A stretch of DNA of 64,000 nucleotides from Holacanthus passer (lineage: Eukaryota > Chordata > Actinopteri > Pomacanthidae), in assembly GCA_025331565.1 (NCBI GenBank), contig JAFREQ010000104.1, positions 930,001 through 994,000 of the forward strand. Reading direction: 5' to 3'. Each line of letters opens with the position of its first letter. The stretch's first letter is position 1. The position numbers were made by a program, and so were the translations under genes. Below are positions 48,967-60,798 of the stretch, one piece after another. Below the pieces are notes generated by a model. The model saw only the letters and a program-made list of their open reading frames with translations, had not been told where the DNA came from and made no database searches.

Positions 48967-51900
48967 CCTAATTGAAGGAACCAAGTGGTTGAGATGTTTG
49001 ACCATGCATATCAGAATTATATGGTAAGTTATATATCTATGATATATCTGGATTCCTTTTCAGAAACATAAATTAATTTTAGAACCATGATTATGCTTTT
49101 TATGTGTTTGAGGCATTGGGTGCGCTTTTTTATCGGCCCAGCTGGCTCTGTTCTGGCAGCTTCTTCCTTGTTTGATGACATGAAGCTGGTCTCATAAGAG
49201 GAACAACCATGGTGTTTAAAGTGTGCTTGTGTGTGTGTGTGTTTTTTTTAGGACCATGCATACCCAGCAGATGAGCTAATGCCACTAACATGCAGAGGAA
49301 GAGTACGTGGGCTTGAACCCAGTCGAGGTGACATTGATGACGCTCTGGGAAAGTGAGTAGCATACCGCCTTTGTTTCTTTAGAACAAATGTATTAATGGA
49401 AAAATGATGATGTGGGCCCACACCCTCATTACTACACCTGGTTGAGCACTTGGCTGAGACAGATTGCACTTGTATATGCTGAATGAAAATCATTTTGTTG
49501 CATTTTTTTGACACAGTTGTCCTGACAGATAATGAGCACCCTTGGTAAACAGTTTTTCTCTCTCCGATAGGTTCTCTCTGACCCTCATAGACACTCTGGA
49601 TACTCTGGTGGTGAGTAGTGTATATTTTTCATCTTTTGTTGTCTTACAGTACTTGTCTTTTTGAGCTATTTTTGATACTGCTACTGTTTCACTCCACTGT
49701 TAACTATTAAATGGGCTATAATTAAACCAGATTTTTAAAATCATGTATTGTTTCTCACTACCAGCTTTTGAACAAGACGACAGAGTTTGAGGCTGCAGTG
49801 AGGAGAGTGCTGTCAGATGTGAGGCTGGACAATGACATCGTGGTGTCTGTCTTTGAAACCAACATTCGAGTCCTTGGGTGAGATTCAACTAGACTGTCAA
49901 CACACGTTAATGGTTAAGATATAAACTGTTAATGTACTGTACCACATTTTACGCCAAGTGTGCTTTCTGACAGACAGCAAACAGAACAGCTGTCCAAAAA
50001 GACTGTAGTGATAAGAAATCACTGGTTTGTGCTTTATTTAATTTTGAAGTATTTTTATATGTGGTTGATGTGTGTGTGTTCAGAGGTCTGTTGGGAGGGC
50101 ACTCCATGGCTGTGATGCTGAAGGAGGGAGGTCAACACATGCAGTGGTACCAGGATGAGCTCCTGCATATGGCCAAAGACCTGGGCCTCCGACTGCTGCC
50201 AGCCTTCAACACCAGCAGTGGCCTGCCTTATCCTCGGGTGAGACACACAGACATATACCAAATTCAGCCCCTTAATACCAGAAACCTTCCTGCACTGTAG
50301 TCTGTTTAAGGTGGGTAGGTTCTACACATGCATTGTTTTCAAATATGGGACAAGACAAATCTTCATCCTATATTGCAAATACATTTAGTAAACTTTTAGT
50401 AAAAAAGAGTGTTTACGTTTACCTGTCCTTTACCTGAAATGATGCATCTACTGGAGTCGATGGCGTCAAAATCAAAACCAAAAATAAATGTTTGAGTTTT
50501 TTTCACACACTTTCAGGGTTGCAGTTTGACAGATTTGCATCCTCTGAGATCATGACCACATATCTTCATTTTCTCTGCTCGCAGCTGTCACAGCTTTCGA
50601 GCGCATGACGCACAACATTTTCATGTCTGACTAGTTTTCGTTCACAGTCTCTTGCAAACCAAATACGACTCTAAAAACAGATCTTGTAATGTTTTTTTTT
50701 TCTGCTTGGCAGGTGAACTTGAAATATGGTGTCAGGGGTCCTGAGACGAGAACAGGCACAGAAACAGACACTTGTACTGCGTGCGCGGGAACCATCATCC
50801 TGGAGTTTGCTGCCTTAAGTCGCTTCACTGGAGATCCTGTGTTTGAGGTATCAAATTTTCATCAGATAACAAGATCTTTCTATGCTACATTAACATGTTG
50901 TAATTTATACTGTAGGACCTTTTTTAAGTAAATATCAAAGAGTTTCATTTCTGACTTGAATACTGCAAATTTTGTTGCATAAAACCATTTTAAACACCAA
51001 CTATCTTATTAGTATTATTAGTCAACAATGTGATTATAGATGAGGAAGGAATATATTTTAGTCATCAAGCATATCTAAAACAGCAAAGTAGGTATTGCAG
51101 ATGATTTCAGCTTCACCACTATCACCTCTGTCAAACAGCTGTTAAACAGTAAGAAAGCCATTAGAATTTTCAAAAGCCACACAGTATAAGTGGCTCATCT
51201 TTTTTGTTTGTCTGTAAACCAGGTTACACTTTGTCATTTTATCTGTTTTTGAGATCGGGTTGCGGAGACCCTGTTGTTTGACCGTGCATGATGTGAAATA
51301 TGGTATCGGTCATGTATCTCATGTTTTCAGTGAGATCTAATTCAATATCCCTTTCCCCTTGTTTTACTGTTGGCCTCATAACATCATATAGAGATGATGA
51401 ATCAGGTGTTGCATGTGGGTAATTGTGATGATAGGGAAAACCTGAACACAGAGTTCCATAGCAGTATTCAAGCATTGTGGAACCAGACTCATTCATTTTA
51501 AATTGCACAGTTTAGTTTTTTAATGTAGTTTGTTTGTGCCAATCATCTTAATTGTCTTTACTACTCTTTACATTAAAACTTTCATTGAAAGCATTTAAAA
51601 TAAGGAAAATGTTAATTCCTTGCATACAGCAATGGGCCCTTTTCAAAGCAGACATTTTGACTTGTCATATTAGGGAAAGTACAGTTGTTAATAGCATTAA
51701 CAACGATTCATTGATTCATTCAAGTGTCCCAGTAAGTCGTGACAGTGAGGCAGCATGCACATTGCCAGGACCCTGAAGCTGTAGCAGTTAAATTCATTCG
51801 GCTTTCATTATTTTTATTATTCCCACCTGTGCTGATCCTACTGTGATATGTCAGAATGTCGTCTGTGAAAAAATGCCTATGTATGGAAAACCGATGATGG

Positions 51901-54900
51901 TTAAAATAAGACGTAGAGATGTGTGAATGGGAAACATTCTCTCTTTTGGCTTGTTGATCAGTCTCTGATGTAAAGATAAAACTGAAGTTTTGTCTTCTTT
52001 ATAAGATCTATTTAAACATATAATAAGAGGTAGTGACCCTGTAACTGCAGTAGTATAGTGAAATATAAAGTATTCACCTATTTGTGAAAAAGTTTGATAT
52101 TTTTCTCTGTGTTTCATTATAAGAGCCTGGGAATGGTTCAGTTCCAGGCAGCAATAGAGTGCTGATGAAGCACATAGTCAATCAGTATAATCTTTCTAGC
52201 AGTGGACAGCTCGTGCAGATTGATTTCTTTACTTTTTTTAATCAATACTGCACCCTTCCTCACACACACAGGCCCACGCCCGGCGAGCCATGGACTTTCT
52301 GTGGGAGAAGAGACAGAGAAACAGCAATCTGGTGGGAACCACCATCAACATCCACTCTGGAGAGTGGGTCCGCCGGGGTGAGAGAGGGAGGGAAGAAAGG
52401 ACCTCAGGGGGTGTGAGAGTTGGGGCAGTGTGACTTGAGTGGAGGAGGAGGGGAGGAGGCTGTGGTAGATATGCAGTGATGAGGAGATGGGGAAAAGAGG
52501 AAATTAAGTACAGGGGCAGAATTTTTCTGTCTGGATCAGAGAGGATTTGGTTGAACAGATGGCTGATGGGTTAAAAACAGAACAAATTGCTCATCATCAC
52601 ATTTCTCTTGTCTCATAAACTGATGTATGATTGTGTCTCCAGACAGTGGAGTTGGAGCAGGAATTGACTCATACTATGAATACCTGCTAAAGGCCTACAT
52701 CCTCTTGGGAGATGACCTGTTTCTGCAGCGGTTCAATATTGTGAGGACACACATACACACGCACACACACTTGTAATTTCATGCCTCTCCATCTGCATAA
52801 TAATAGCATTTTGTCACAGTGTCGCACATCTCCAACATATAGCAGTTTTTACTTTTATGTTGTGTATTTCAGAATTCTGTTTCGTACTTAGGCACAGAAG
52901 TTAACATTGAAATAATGTTTTTTTTAAGCATTACTGGGATACTTCTTTTTTTTAACCTTTTTTAAGTCATCAGGCCCACATTGCATTGATCTATTTGTTT
53001 ATCTCACCAAGTACTAGACTGTTATTTTATCATCCACTTCCACTTTGTATGTCCCATTTAGCACTATGCATCTATAATGAAATACATTAGTCAGCCTCCG
53101 CTGCTGCTTGACGTCCACATCCACAAACCTCTGCTTCCTGCTCGCACCTGGATGGACTCTCTGCTGGCCTTCTTCCCTGGACTGCAGGTCAGATCGGCTC
53201 ATGAGAATTGAAACTCTTACACTTCTTATTTTGAATTGTGCCATTTGAGTGACATTTTACATACTGTTCATTTACATGTCTCAGGTGCTGAAGGGAGACA
53301 TCCGTCCTGCCATCGAAACCCATGAGATGTTGTATCAAGTTACAAAGAAACACAACTTTCTCCCAGAGGTAATCTGTGCCTCTGCGTATCCAACTTGAAA
53401 TACCACATCTTAGGCTTTAACTGCTCCACAAAAAGTGACCTGGTGTAAAGAGTCAAGTAGCCCCATATGTCTTGTTCGGCCAACCACAACGGTTTTGAAG
53501 TGAACAAGCTTGCATTTCACGCGGCATGGCTGCATTTTAGCTTCGTCTGTCTGTTCTAATTACAATGTCTCGGATGGTGTGCTGACCCCTTCGTCCTTCT
53601 CCGTGTATCCCCAGGCCTTCACTACTGATTTCAGGGTACACTGGGCCCAACATCCCCTGAGGCCTGAGTTTGCAGAGAGCACCTATTTCCTTTACAAGGT
53701 AATTTTTCAAGGGAGCTTGACATAATGCAGACGCTTTCTTTTCACTGCCACAGTATAGAGGTAAATCCCTATTATCATGTGCCAGGTTTTGTTAAATGTT
53801 GCTAACTCACAATTTGATTTGCGAGTTAGCAAGTTCCTTGCGTTTCGCCAAAATCTAAAGGTACACTGGGACTCATTTACATTATTTCAGAAACACCATC
53901 TCCATTTCTGCAGTTCTTAAGCAGCCTCAAGGATACAGACCACTAATTAGTGTTCAGAATTATCATACTTTGCCTTTGGCATTCTGGTGTCTTGTAAAAA
54001 TTTATGAGGGAACATAATGTGATTAAACATTGACATCATTTGTCTCAGGAATGGAAGTTACGTCTTTGTGTCTGACCGGATTTCTCTGGAGCCTCCTTCA
54101 TAGTTGATCTACTGTCCTCTGTTATGATCACACTGCTGTCCTCTTGTCCCCCCCCCAGGCCACAGGAGACCCTTATTACCTGGAGGCAGGTCGCACCATC
54201 CTGGACAACCTCAATCGCTTTGCTCGTGTACCCTGCGGCTTTGCTGCAATGAAGGATGTACGCACTGGCAGCCACGAGGACAGGTGAGAATATAAAAACT
54301 TAGTATTTGTAGGATGATAGAAGACTACTGTCCTCTATCACTGCAAGTGAAGACAGCATTCAGACATACTTTAAATACTGTACCATCAAATTTACACACC
54401 ATAGTGTGAGCTACAGCAAGTTGATGTTTGAACAATTTGTGTTGTTTGATATACAACATGTAAGCACCTACAGTAAGCTGATAATGTGAACCAATATCAG
54501 CCAGCTGAGAAGTCAGGCTCTACTTTGCAGTGACCTAAGTGGTTATTTGATTAATAAACCAGTAGTTTAAAGTATCCACTTTGTTCACCATGTCCCACAT
54601 ACACCTCTTCTCTCCTGTCAGAATGGACTCGTTCTTCCTCGCTGAGATGTTCAAATACCTGTTCCTGCTGTTTGCTGATGCCGAGGACTTAACATTTGAC
54701 GTGGAGGACTACGTCTTCACGACCGAGGCGCACCTGCTGCCCCTGTCCCTCTCCACAGCCCCTCACTCTTCTTCTATTCCCTCAAACAAAACGGTAAACA
54801 AAATGATGCCGTTATAACACAAATCTTGACAAACTGATGAAATCATTTACACATTCCAGCACCTAACAGAATCTGTAATATCCTCACGATACTTCAGTCA

Positions 54901-57900
54901 GAAGAGGAGCTGGACGACTCTAACTTTGACTGGACCTGCCCTAACACGCGCCTCCTGTTTCCTGACCCTGCCTTCCCTCGTCACCTGAGAGAACCAATCC
55001 GTAGTGCTGTGGACAAGAGCTGCCCCCGTCCTGCTCCTTACAGGTATGTATACATAGCTGGGACCACTTTCCGTCTATTTTCCCTAACTACTGTATCTCG
55101 TCTGTGTTTTCAACTTCTTCCTTCCCTCCCCCCTCTCAGGGAGCCTGGTATGGGCCATCCTCCTCTCAGGGCTCAGGACTTCATGGCAAACAACCCTGAA
55201 CATCTGGAGCTGCTGAGGAGGATGGGAGTCAGTCTCATCCACCTGAAAGATGGCAGGGTGCAGCTGGTCCAACACGCTACACAGGTTAACAGTTTAGCAG
55301 CAAGGACAAATCCCCCCCCACAATCCGAGCCTGAAATAGTTCAGTTTCTTAATACTGTGCTAGATAACAATTAATGTTACTTTTCATCTCTATACTATAC
55401 AACAAGAACTTTAAAATGAAGATACAGATTATTTTGTCAAAAAACAACAAGAGAACATGTGATGCTTGTGCCATTGCATCAAGAGACTTTTCTTTGTTCC
55501 AACTCTACAAATTCAATGTGTTCTTTCCATCCTACTTTGTAAAAAAAAAAAAAAAAAAACCTCTCTCTCTTTTCCTCCCCTCTCCTCCTCTGGCACACCC
55601 ACACCCAGGCGGTGAGTGCGGTTGCAGCAGAGGATGGTGTACGTTTCATGCAGGAGATGATGGAGCTGTCCAGCCAGCAGCAGAAAGAGCAGCTGCCTCC
55701 CAGAGCCATTCAGATCGTCTCACATCCATTCTTTGGCAGGGTTGTGCTGACTGCTGGCCCAGCACAGTTTGGCACAGACCTGTCCAAAAGTTCCACAGGG
55801 GTGAGTGGGTTTTGTCGCTCCGCCAAGCTGCCAAGGTTTCAGATGGGCACTTAACTGTCCTCCTGTTTGTTTTCTCCTAACAGAGCCACTCACTTTTCCA
55901 CAGTATTTTTAAAGTCCCTCTCTTGGCGTTGAATAAGCCCCTCTGGTCATCAGAATTACATATATAGTTTTTTTTCCATGAAAGAACTTCCCCTCATACC
56001 TTACATCGGCTAAGATCTAACTTTGCACCTTTGTCTTCATGTTGTATGTGCAGAGCTATGAATATGCAAATAGTCGCTTCTATCTCTACCCAACCCTCCG
56101 CCTGCAGCTTCGACTATCCTCATCTAACACACAGACCTCATTTAATTCAGCAGCTTAGCTGGCAAGCTGTTTTTAGCAACGTTTGCCGTAACTTTCCTCG
56201 TCAACATCTCCAAGCCATTTAAAATGTCCTGTCAACATTTGAGATGAATCAACATGTAACTTGGCACTTGTAACTTGCACACTGCTGATTTGTTTGGACA
56301 CAGTCATCGAGAAACATAAGAAAAATAAAACTCACCGGTTGACCACCATGTTGGCTCATACTCGCTGTGTCCCCGGGATAAATGGATGGAACAGTTGTCT
56401 TGAATATAAGCTTTGTGGCTAAACAGTGTTCTGGAAAACGGCTGCTGCAAACTAAGTTTTCTTTGGAAGTTTGGCTCTTGTATTTTTAGCTCCTTTGCTA
56501 ATACATGAAAGCTCACCATTTCTCCTTTTGCAACAACCGAAAACAGAACACATCTCTGTCATTGTTTTAAAAATATTGAAACTTAGTTTGTAAAATACTG
56601 ATACGTAGCTAAACCTGACTTCTCCTCTGATACCCCTTGTTTCCCCTCGTAGCCCCACTCTGCAAGTTGAATAATATTGAAACATGTTCCTTCATTCTTT
56701 GCAGCAATTTACCCGTCATGCCTCTTTCCCCCTGTGTGCAGGTACGAGGCTTTGTGACTGTGGCTGAACCCTACAGCGGCTGCTCTGAGATCACCAATGC
56801 TGAGTATGTCCAGGGCCACATCGCCCTGCTTCAGAGGGGCCAGTGTATGTTTGCAGAGAAGGCCAGACACATCCAGAAGGCTGGCGCCATCGGAGGCATA
56901 GTGATCGGTGAGTGTAAGCAGCTAACGACACAAGACGGAAGACGACCAGTCAATATCTAGATAAATGGATTATCTTGAGGACAGCCAGTCAAATAGGGTT
57001 GTGCAAATGACACTGATGGCTGAATAATAAAGCAGAACTCAAATAAGCTTGCTTTTGCTTGTTTTACATTGCAACTACAGTCTCTAACAAGTCTATTTTT
57101 CAATTAATAGATTAATCAATCAAGTCTACAAAATGAAATGAGTGAAAAAATTTCCCAGACCCCAGAGGTGTGATGTTTGTTTTGTGTGAAAAACAGCCCA
57201 AAACCTGAGGGTGTTAATTCTTACATTTGAGAAAATGGAACCAGCATTTGTTTGGCACGTTTCTTGTTAAAGGGCTTCAGTGATGATTCTCTTATCAAAG
57301 TTGTTATCTCTTCATTTTCTGTCAATCAATTGATTGACTAATTGTTTCACTGATACCATCTCTTTCTTATCTCCTTCCAGACGACAACGAGGGCAGCAGC
57401 AGCGACACGGCTCCCCTGTTTCAGATGGCAGGGGACGGCCGCAGCACAGATGACATCACCTTGCCTGTCCTCTTCCTCTTCCACAAGGAGGGCAACATCC
57501 TGCTGGAGGCACTGAAGGAGTACAGGGAGGTGGAGGTGCTGCTGAGCGACAAAGCCAGAGACAGAGGTGTGGCATTACTGGCTCGTAGGCCTCCCAAATT
57601 GTTAGAAGTCGTGTCTTTGTTCCACTCACTGCTCTCGATAAGATTGATCACATCAGTGTACTCATCTCTCTGCACTGACTGAGCCTCATTATGTGCTCAG
57701 CTTCATAAAATAAAGATGAGGTGTAGGGATGTAGACATTGTTTGAAGTCTCAGAGATGGTGACTCATTCCGAAGCCACCCACCAGTTGCGGTTATAATGG
57801 TGGATGGTGGATAGTGGAGGTCTACACCCTTATCAATATTGCATCTTCATTCTTTTCCTCTTTTTCCTCATTTGCCAAATCCCTCTGTTCCCTGTGGTGG

Positions 57901-59448
57901 ACTGTAACAGTGCCTTTCCTGTCCTCTCTTGGTTCTCTTTTTTTTTCCATAACCCTCTCCCCTTTGGATGAGCAGCAGCAATATTCAAAGGTAAACCTCT
58001 TCCTGGCAGCCTGATTGAGGGCAGTAAGTATTCCTTTCCTTCTCTCTTTGTCTGTTATTCACATTTTTCATCCTCTTCCTTGCCTCTTATCTCTGTTTTT
58101 CCTCCTTGCAGCCATGCTTTCATCCCTCCATCCTTTCCTCTCGCTCTCCCCTCTAACCACAGGATTCTGTTTGTGTCTGATAGAAAAGCTTAGTGCTGTC
58201 ACATTCATTATTTTCCCCATCAGAGCTTGGACATGACAGCTTTTTATGTGTTTTTTGTCACTGGAGCAAACCATTAGTTACACGTTGCGAGGCTGGACAG
58301 TGCAGCAGGTTATGACCTGGTTTGCATATTTAATTTGGATTTTGCTCAGCTTGTCTTGGTTTTTATCTACATTTACTTATATTTATTCAGCTGTGTTTGC
58401 TGTAAAACAGGCTGTACAATGACAAGATTTCAGAACGAATACTAAGAAACGGAAACAGAGGATTTTATCATTCTAAGTAATCTGACTTCATGTACAGGAT
58501 CAAGACAAAAGATGATCTTAAACAGATAAGATGCTTCCCAAAACACTTGACCACAAATCCTTTGATTCATGGTTCATCTCTGTAACCACAAAGCCACCAG
58601 GACACACTCGTGACCAGATAATCTGTACTTGAACTGTAACGCCTTGAAGTCATTTCCTGTTGTCCTTGCAACAATCCTCGACTCTGAAATAAGCACAGAC
58701 TTGTTGCTCAACACATTTATCTGCGGTTTAAGAAGCAGCTACATTTTTAGAAACTATGACAGATCTTATACACATTTTTTTCAAAACAGATTCACAGTAT
58801 AACTTTTTGCCAGATTTCTTTTCTCAGTTGACTCTCAGTTTGGTTGTGCAGCTATGTGAGAAAAGGCTTTATCCTGTGGGAAACATGACTCACCATCAGC
58901 ATCATGCTGTTATAGTTGACAGCCTCTCCATGAAAACTGGTCTATTTTTGACTGAGAATAGGCTTCCAGGGGGCATGTTGTATAGATTAGTGACTGTGTG
59001 TGTGTGTGTGTGTCTCCCCGTCCTTCACATCTTTTTGTATAATGCTGCTCGGTCACACACCCCTGCTTTCTTTTCAGGTGTGGACGTGCAAGAGACGGAG
59101 GAAGACTGCACAACTGAGGCAACAACTCCCACCTCGTTTGAACCCGTCGGCCAATCGCAAATGAGCACGGTGGAGCTGGACGAATTGGCTCCCGAGGAGG
59201 TCACTCCATCACAGGAGGAGGAAGTCAGTCCTGTAAATGAAGACACGAGTCCAGCAGAGGAAGTTAGACCACCGGAAGAGGAAGCCAGTCCTGCAGATGT
59301 GGCACAGCCCAAAGAGGAGAGAGACTCTGAGACGAGAGAGGAGCCCGAGGGCGACACAGACTCTAGCAGCCAGTCAGTGGATGAGCTGCTGGCTGATTGG
59401 CGGGAAGACTTGGAGGCGTTCCAGCAGATGGAGAAGGATGAGCTCTGA
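48776..59448 (+). CDS. edem3: EDEM3, ER degradation-enhancing alpha-mannosidase-like protein 3
   Basis: EDEM3 is a GH47 family mannosidase-like protein of the ER lumen that trims mannose from misfolded glycoproteins for ER-associated degradation. Twenty coding exons: 48776-48864, 48978-49023, 49252-49352, 49571-49610, 49765-49877, 50084-50237, 50713-50847, 52272-52377, 52643-52740, 53062-53187, 53285-53368, 53615-53698, 54159-54283, 54622-54793, 54898-55043, 55140-55284, 55609-55800, 56742-56907, 57381-57566 and 59078-59448. The sum is 2679 bp, 892 aa plus stop (human about 932), in frame throughout. A signal peptide (MPAVLFLLTLLVVLCSHAQA) precedes the GH47 domain (about 30-480), which holds the acidic motif VFETN with Glu123 (human Glu147). 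A PA domain spans about 650-765 (GHIALLQRGQCMFAEKAR). The tail is acidic and ends EKDEL, an ER retrieval signal. The start is chosen because it opens the signal peptide and exon 2 joins in phase. The gene appears intact. Confidence 0.97.
48935..48962. repeat. (GT)14 microsatellite in edem3 intron 1
   Basis: The run ends only 15 bases before the acceptor of edem3 exon 2, so it takes the place of much of a normal polypyrimidine tract. Confidence 0.9.
57085..57345 (-). repeat. Inverted copy of the teleost repeat in edem3 intron 18
   Basis: The order of landmarks is reversed relative to the copy at 3890: the GATTAATC region comes first and TGATTGACTAATTGTTTCAC last. It sits wholly within the intron between exons 18 and 19. 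Confidence 0.6.
57976..58023 (+). CDS. edem3: Possible cassette exon of edem3 (48 nt)
   Basis: Between coding exons 19 and 20 lies a pyrimidine-rich tract, a tandem acceptor (CAGCAGCAG), a stop-free 48-nt stretch and a full-consensus GTAAGT donor. If included it would insert AAIFKGKPLPGSLIEG without changing the frame, since both flanking junctions are phase 1. An internal GTAAAC donor after 57990 would instead give a 15-nt micro-exon. Inclusion is inferred from splice signals only. Confidence 0.4.
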
Positions 59449-60395
59449 CAGTAGTCCGGCGTGTCGTGCCCTGTGACTGCGGTTTGATCCCACCATGGGG
59501 AGAAACCTTGAAGGGATCACATCTTCACACACCGCCGGCCTCAGTCTGACGAGGTCAAAGGAAGCTGGGGAGATGTCTTTCACGACTGTTTCTTCTCTCT
59601 CTGTGTGGATGGTATCATGTGCCAAGGCGAGCCCACATACTGTATCTCTGGACCATAAGATAAGGGAGTCCTTTTTAGCCTGGTTGATGATGGATAAAGA
59701 GACCAGGGTTCTTACCTCACTTTCTCATACTGTTTCTGTTAATCTGCCATAACAAACCCTTAATGAATGACACGGACCAGACTGTGTGTAACAGCGTATC
59801 ACTTTCCACTCCCAATGAGGTCTCACAATGTTGTTCTCTCTATGCATTTCTGACTCTTCCTTTCTGGTGAATGCTGGTCCAACAACTACGTTCTGACTAA
59901 TTCATCCATCGACCAATTGTTTTTATTTAAATGTGATGATTATCTTTCTGATGATCCATTTACTGTCATCGCGGTCTCGGCCCTAATCATATGTACATAT
60001 TGATGTGAGTACGGACTTAATTCATTGAATAAGCTGCAGGATCTTTTTATGGCTTTATGGTAGAAACTCAACACCAAACTTTATCTCTCTGGAGAATATT
60101 ATGAAGTCATCTGTCAGTGTAAATATGTATTTGTGGAGACATATTGACTGAAACAATATAGTGCTGCTTTGCTCAGGTTCTGGTTCACCCCCATAAACAA
60201 CAACCTCTGGACCACATCGGGTGGAGCAAACACACCCTCAGCAGCTGGGATGGATAACACACCAGTAATTCACCACAGGAGGGCGCTATATGATGTGTCT
60301 GTCATGCTGTAGCTGCTGACTGATTGGAAGGAGCAGAAATAAGCCAATAAGTTAACATGATGAAATGAAATAAAAATTAAGAGGGAAATTGGGAA
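59449..60395 (+). other. edem3: edem3 3' UTR
   Basis: Non-coding sequence after the edem3 stop, with a canonical AATAAA at 60369-60374 giving a UTR of about 0.93 kb. A second AATAAA occurs at 60499-60504. Which is used is not known. Confidence 0.5.
60273..60286 (+). promoter_or_regulatory. CTCF-like motif in edem3 3' UTR
   Basis: CCACAGGAGGGCGC followed by TA matches 12 of 14 positions of the same consensus, including the whole GGAGGGCGC core. It lies between edem3 and the promoter of the next gene. Confidence 0.4.
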
Positions 60396-60798
60396 AGACT
60401 TGCTTGATTCTTTTAGTTTATGCTATTTTGACTCTGATGTTGAAGATCATTAAAAATGATGTAAAATGGGATGAGATTTTTGAATTTACTTCACAGACAA
60501 TAAATACAAGAGGAGTTTTCTTATTTGACTGTAAACTAAACCTGCTCTGTGATGTAAAAGCTCCAATAGAATATTTAGTTCACGCCACATCTGTGGATTT
60601 TCAGAGGAAACTGAAAACCTGCTGACTTTTAGAAGAAAGCGGAATATTTGAGTGAAAGGTAAATATTTTAAAATCACTTCTTTTCCAGCAGATAGTGGGC
60701 GAACACCCACATCAGAATAAGTTGAGTCAACATGACACAGATCTATAATTGGAAAATTCTCACTGTGCGCTAAAGCATTACTGTCAAGCTGATCAAAT

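Noticed and set aside
55374..55608. Open frame before edem3 exon 17
   Set aside because: It contains an A19 run read as polylysine and ends at the exon 17 acceptor. It is intronic, and its frame through exon 17 differs from the EDEM3 frame.
58756..59077. Upstream part of the open frame that runs into the last edem3 exon
   Set aside because: It includes a (GT)n-encoded valine/cysteine run and lies before a TTTTCAG acceptor that joins exon 19 in phase. It is intron read-through.
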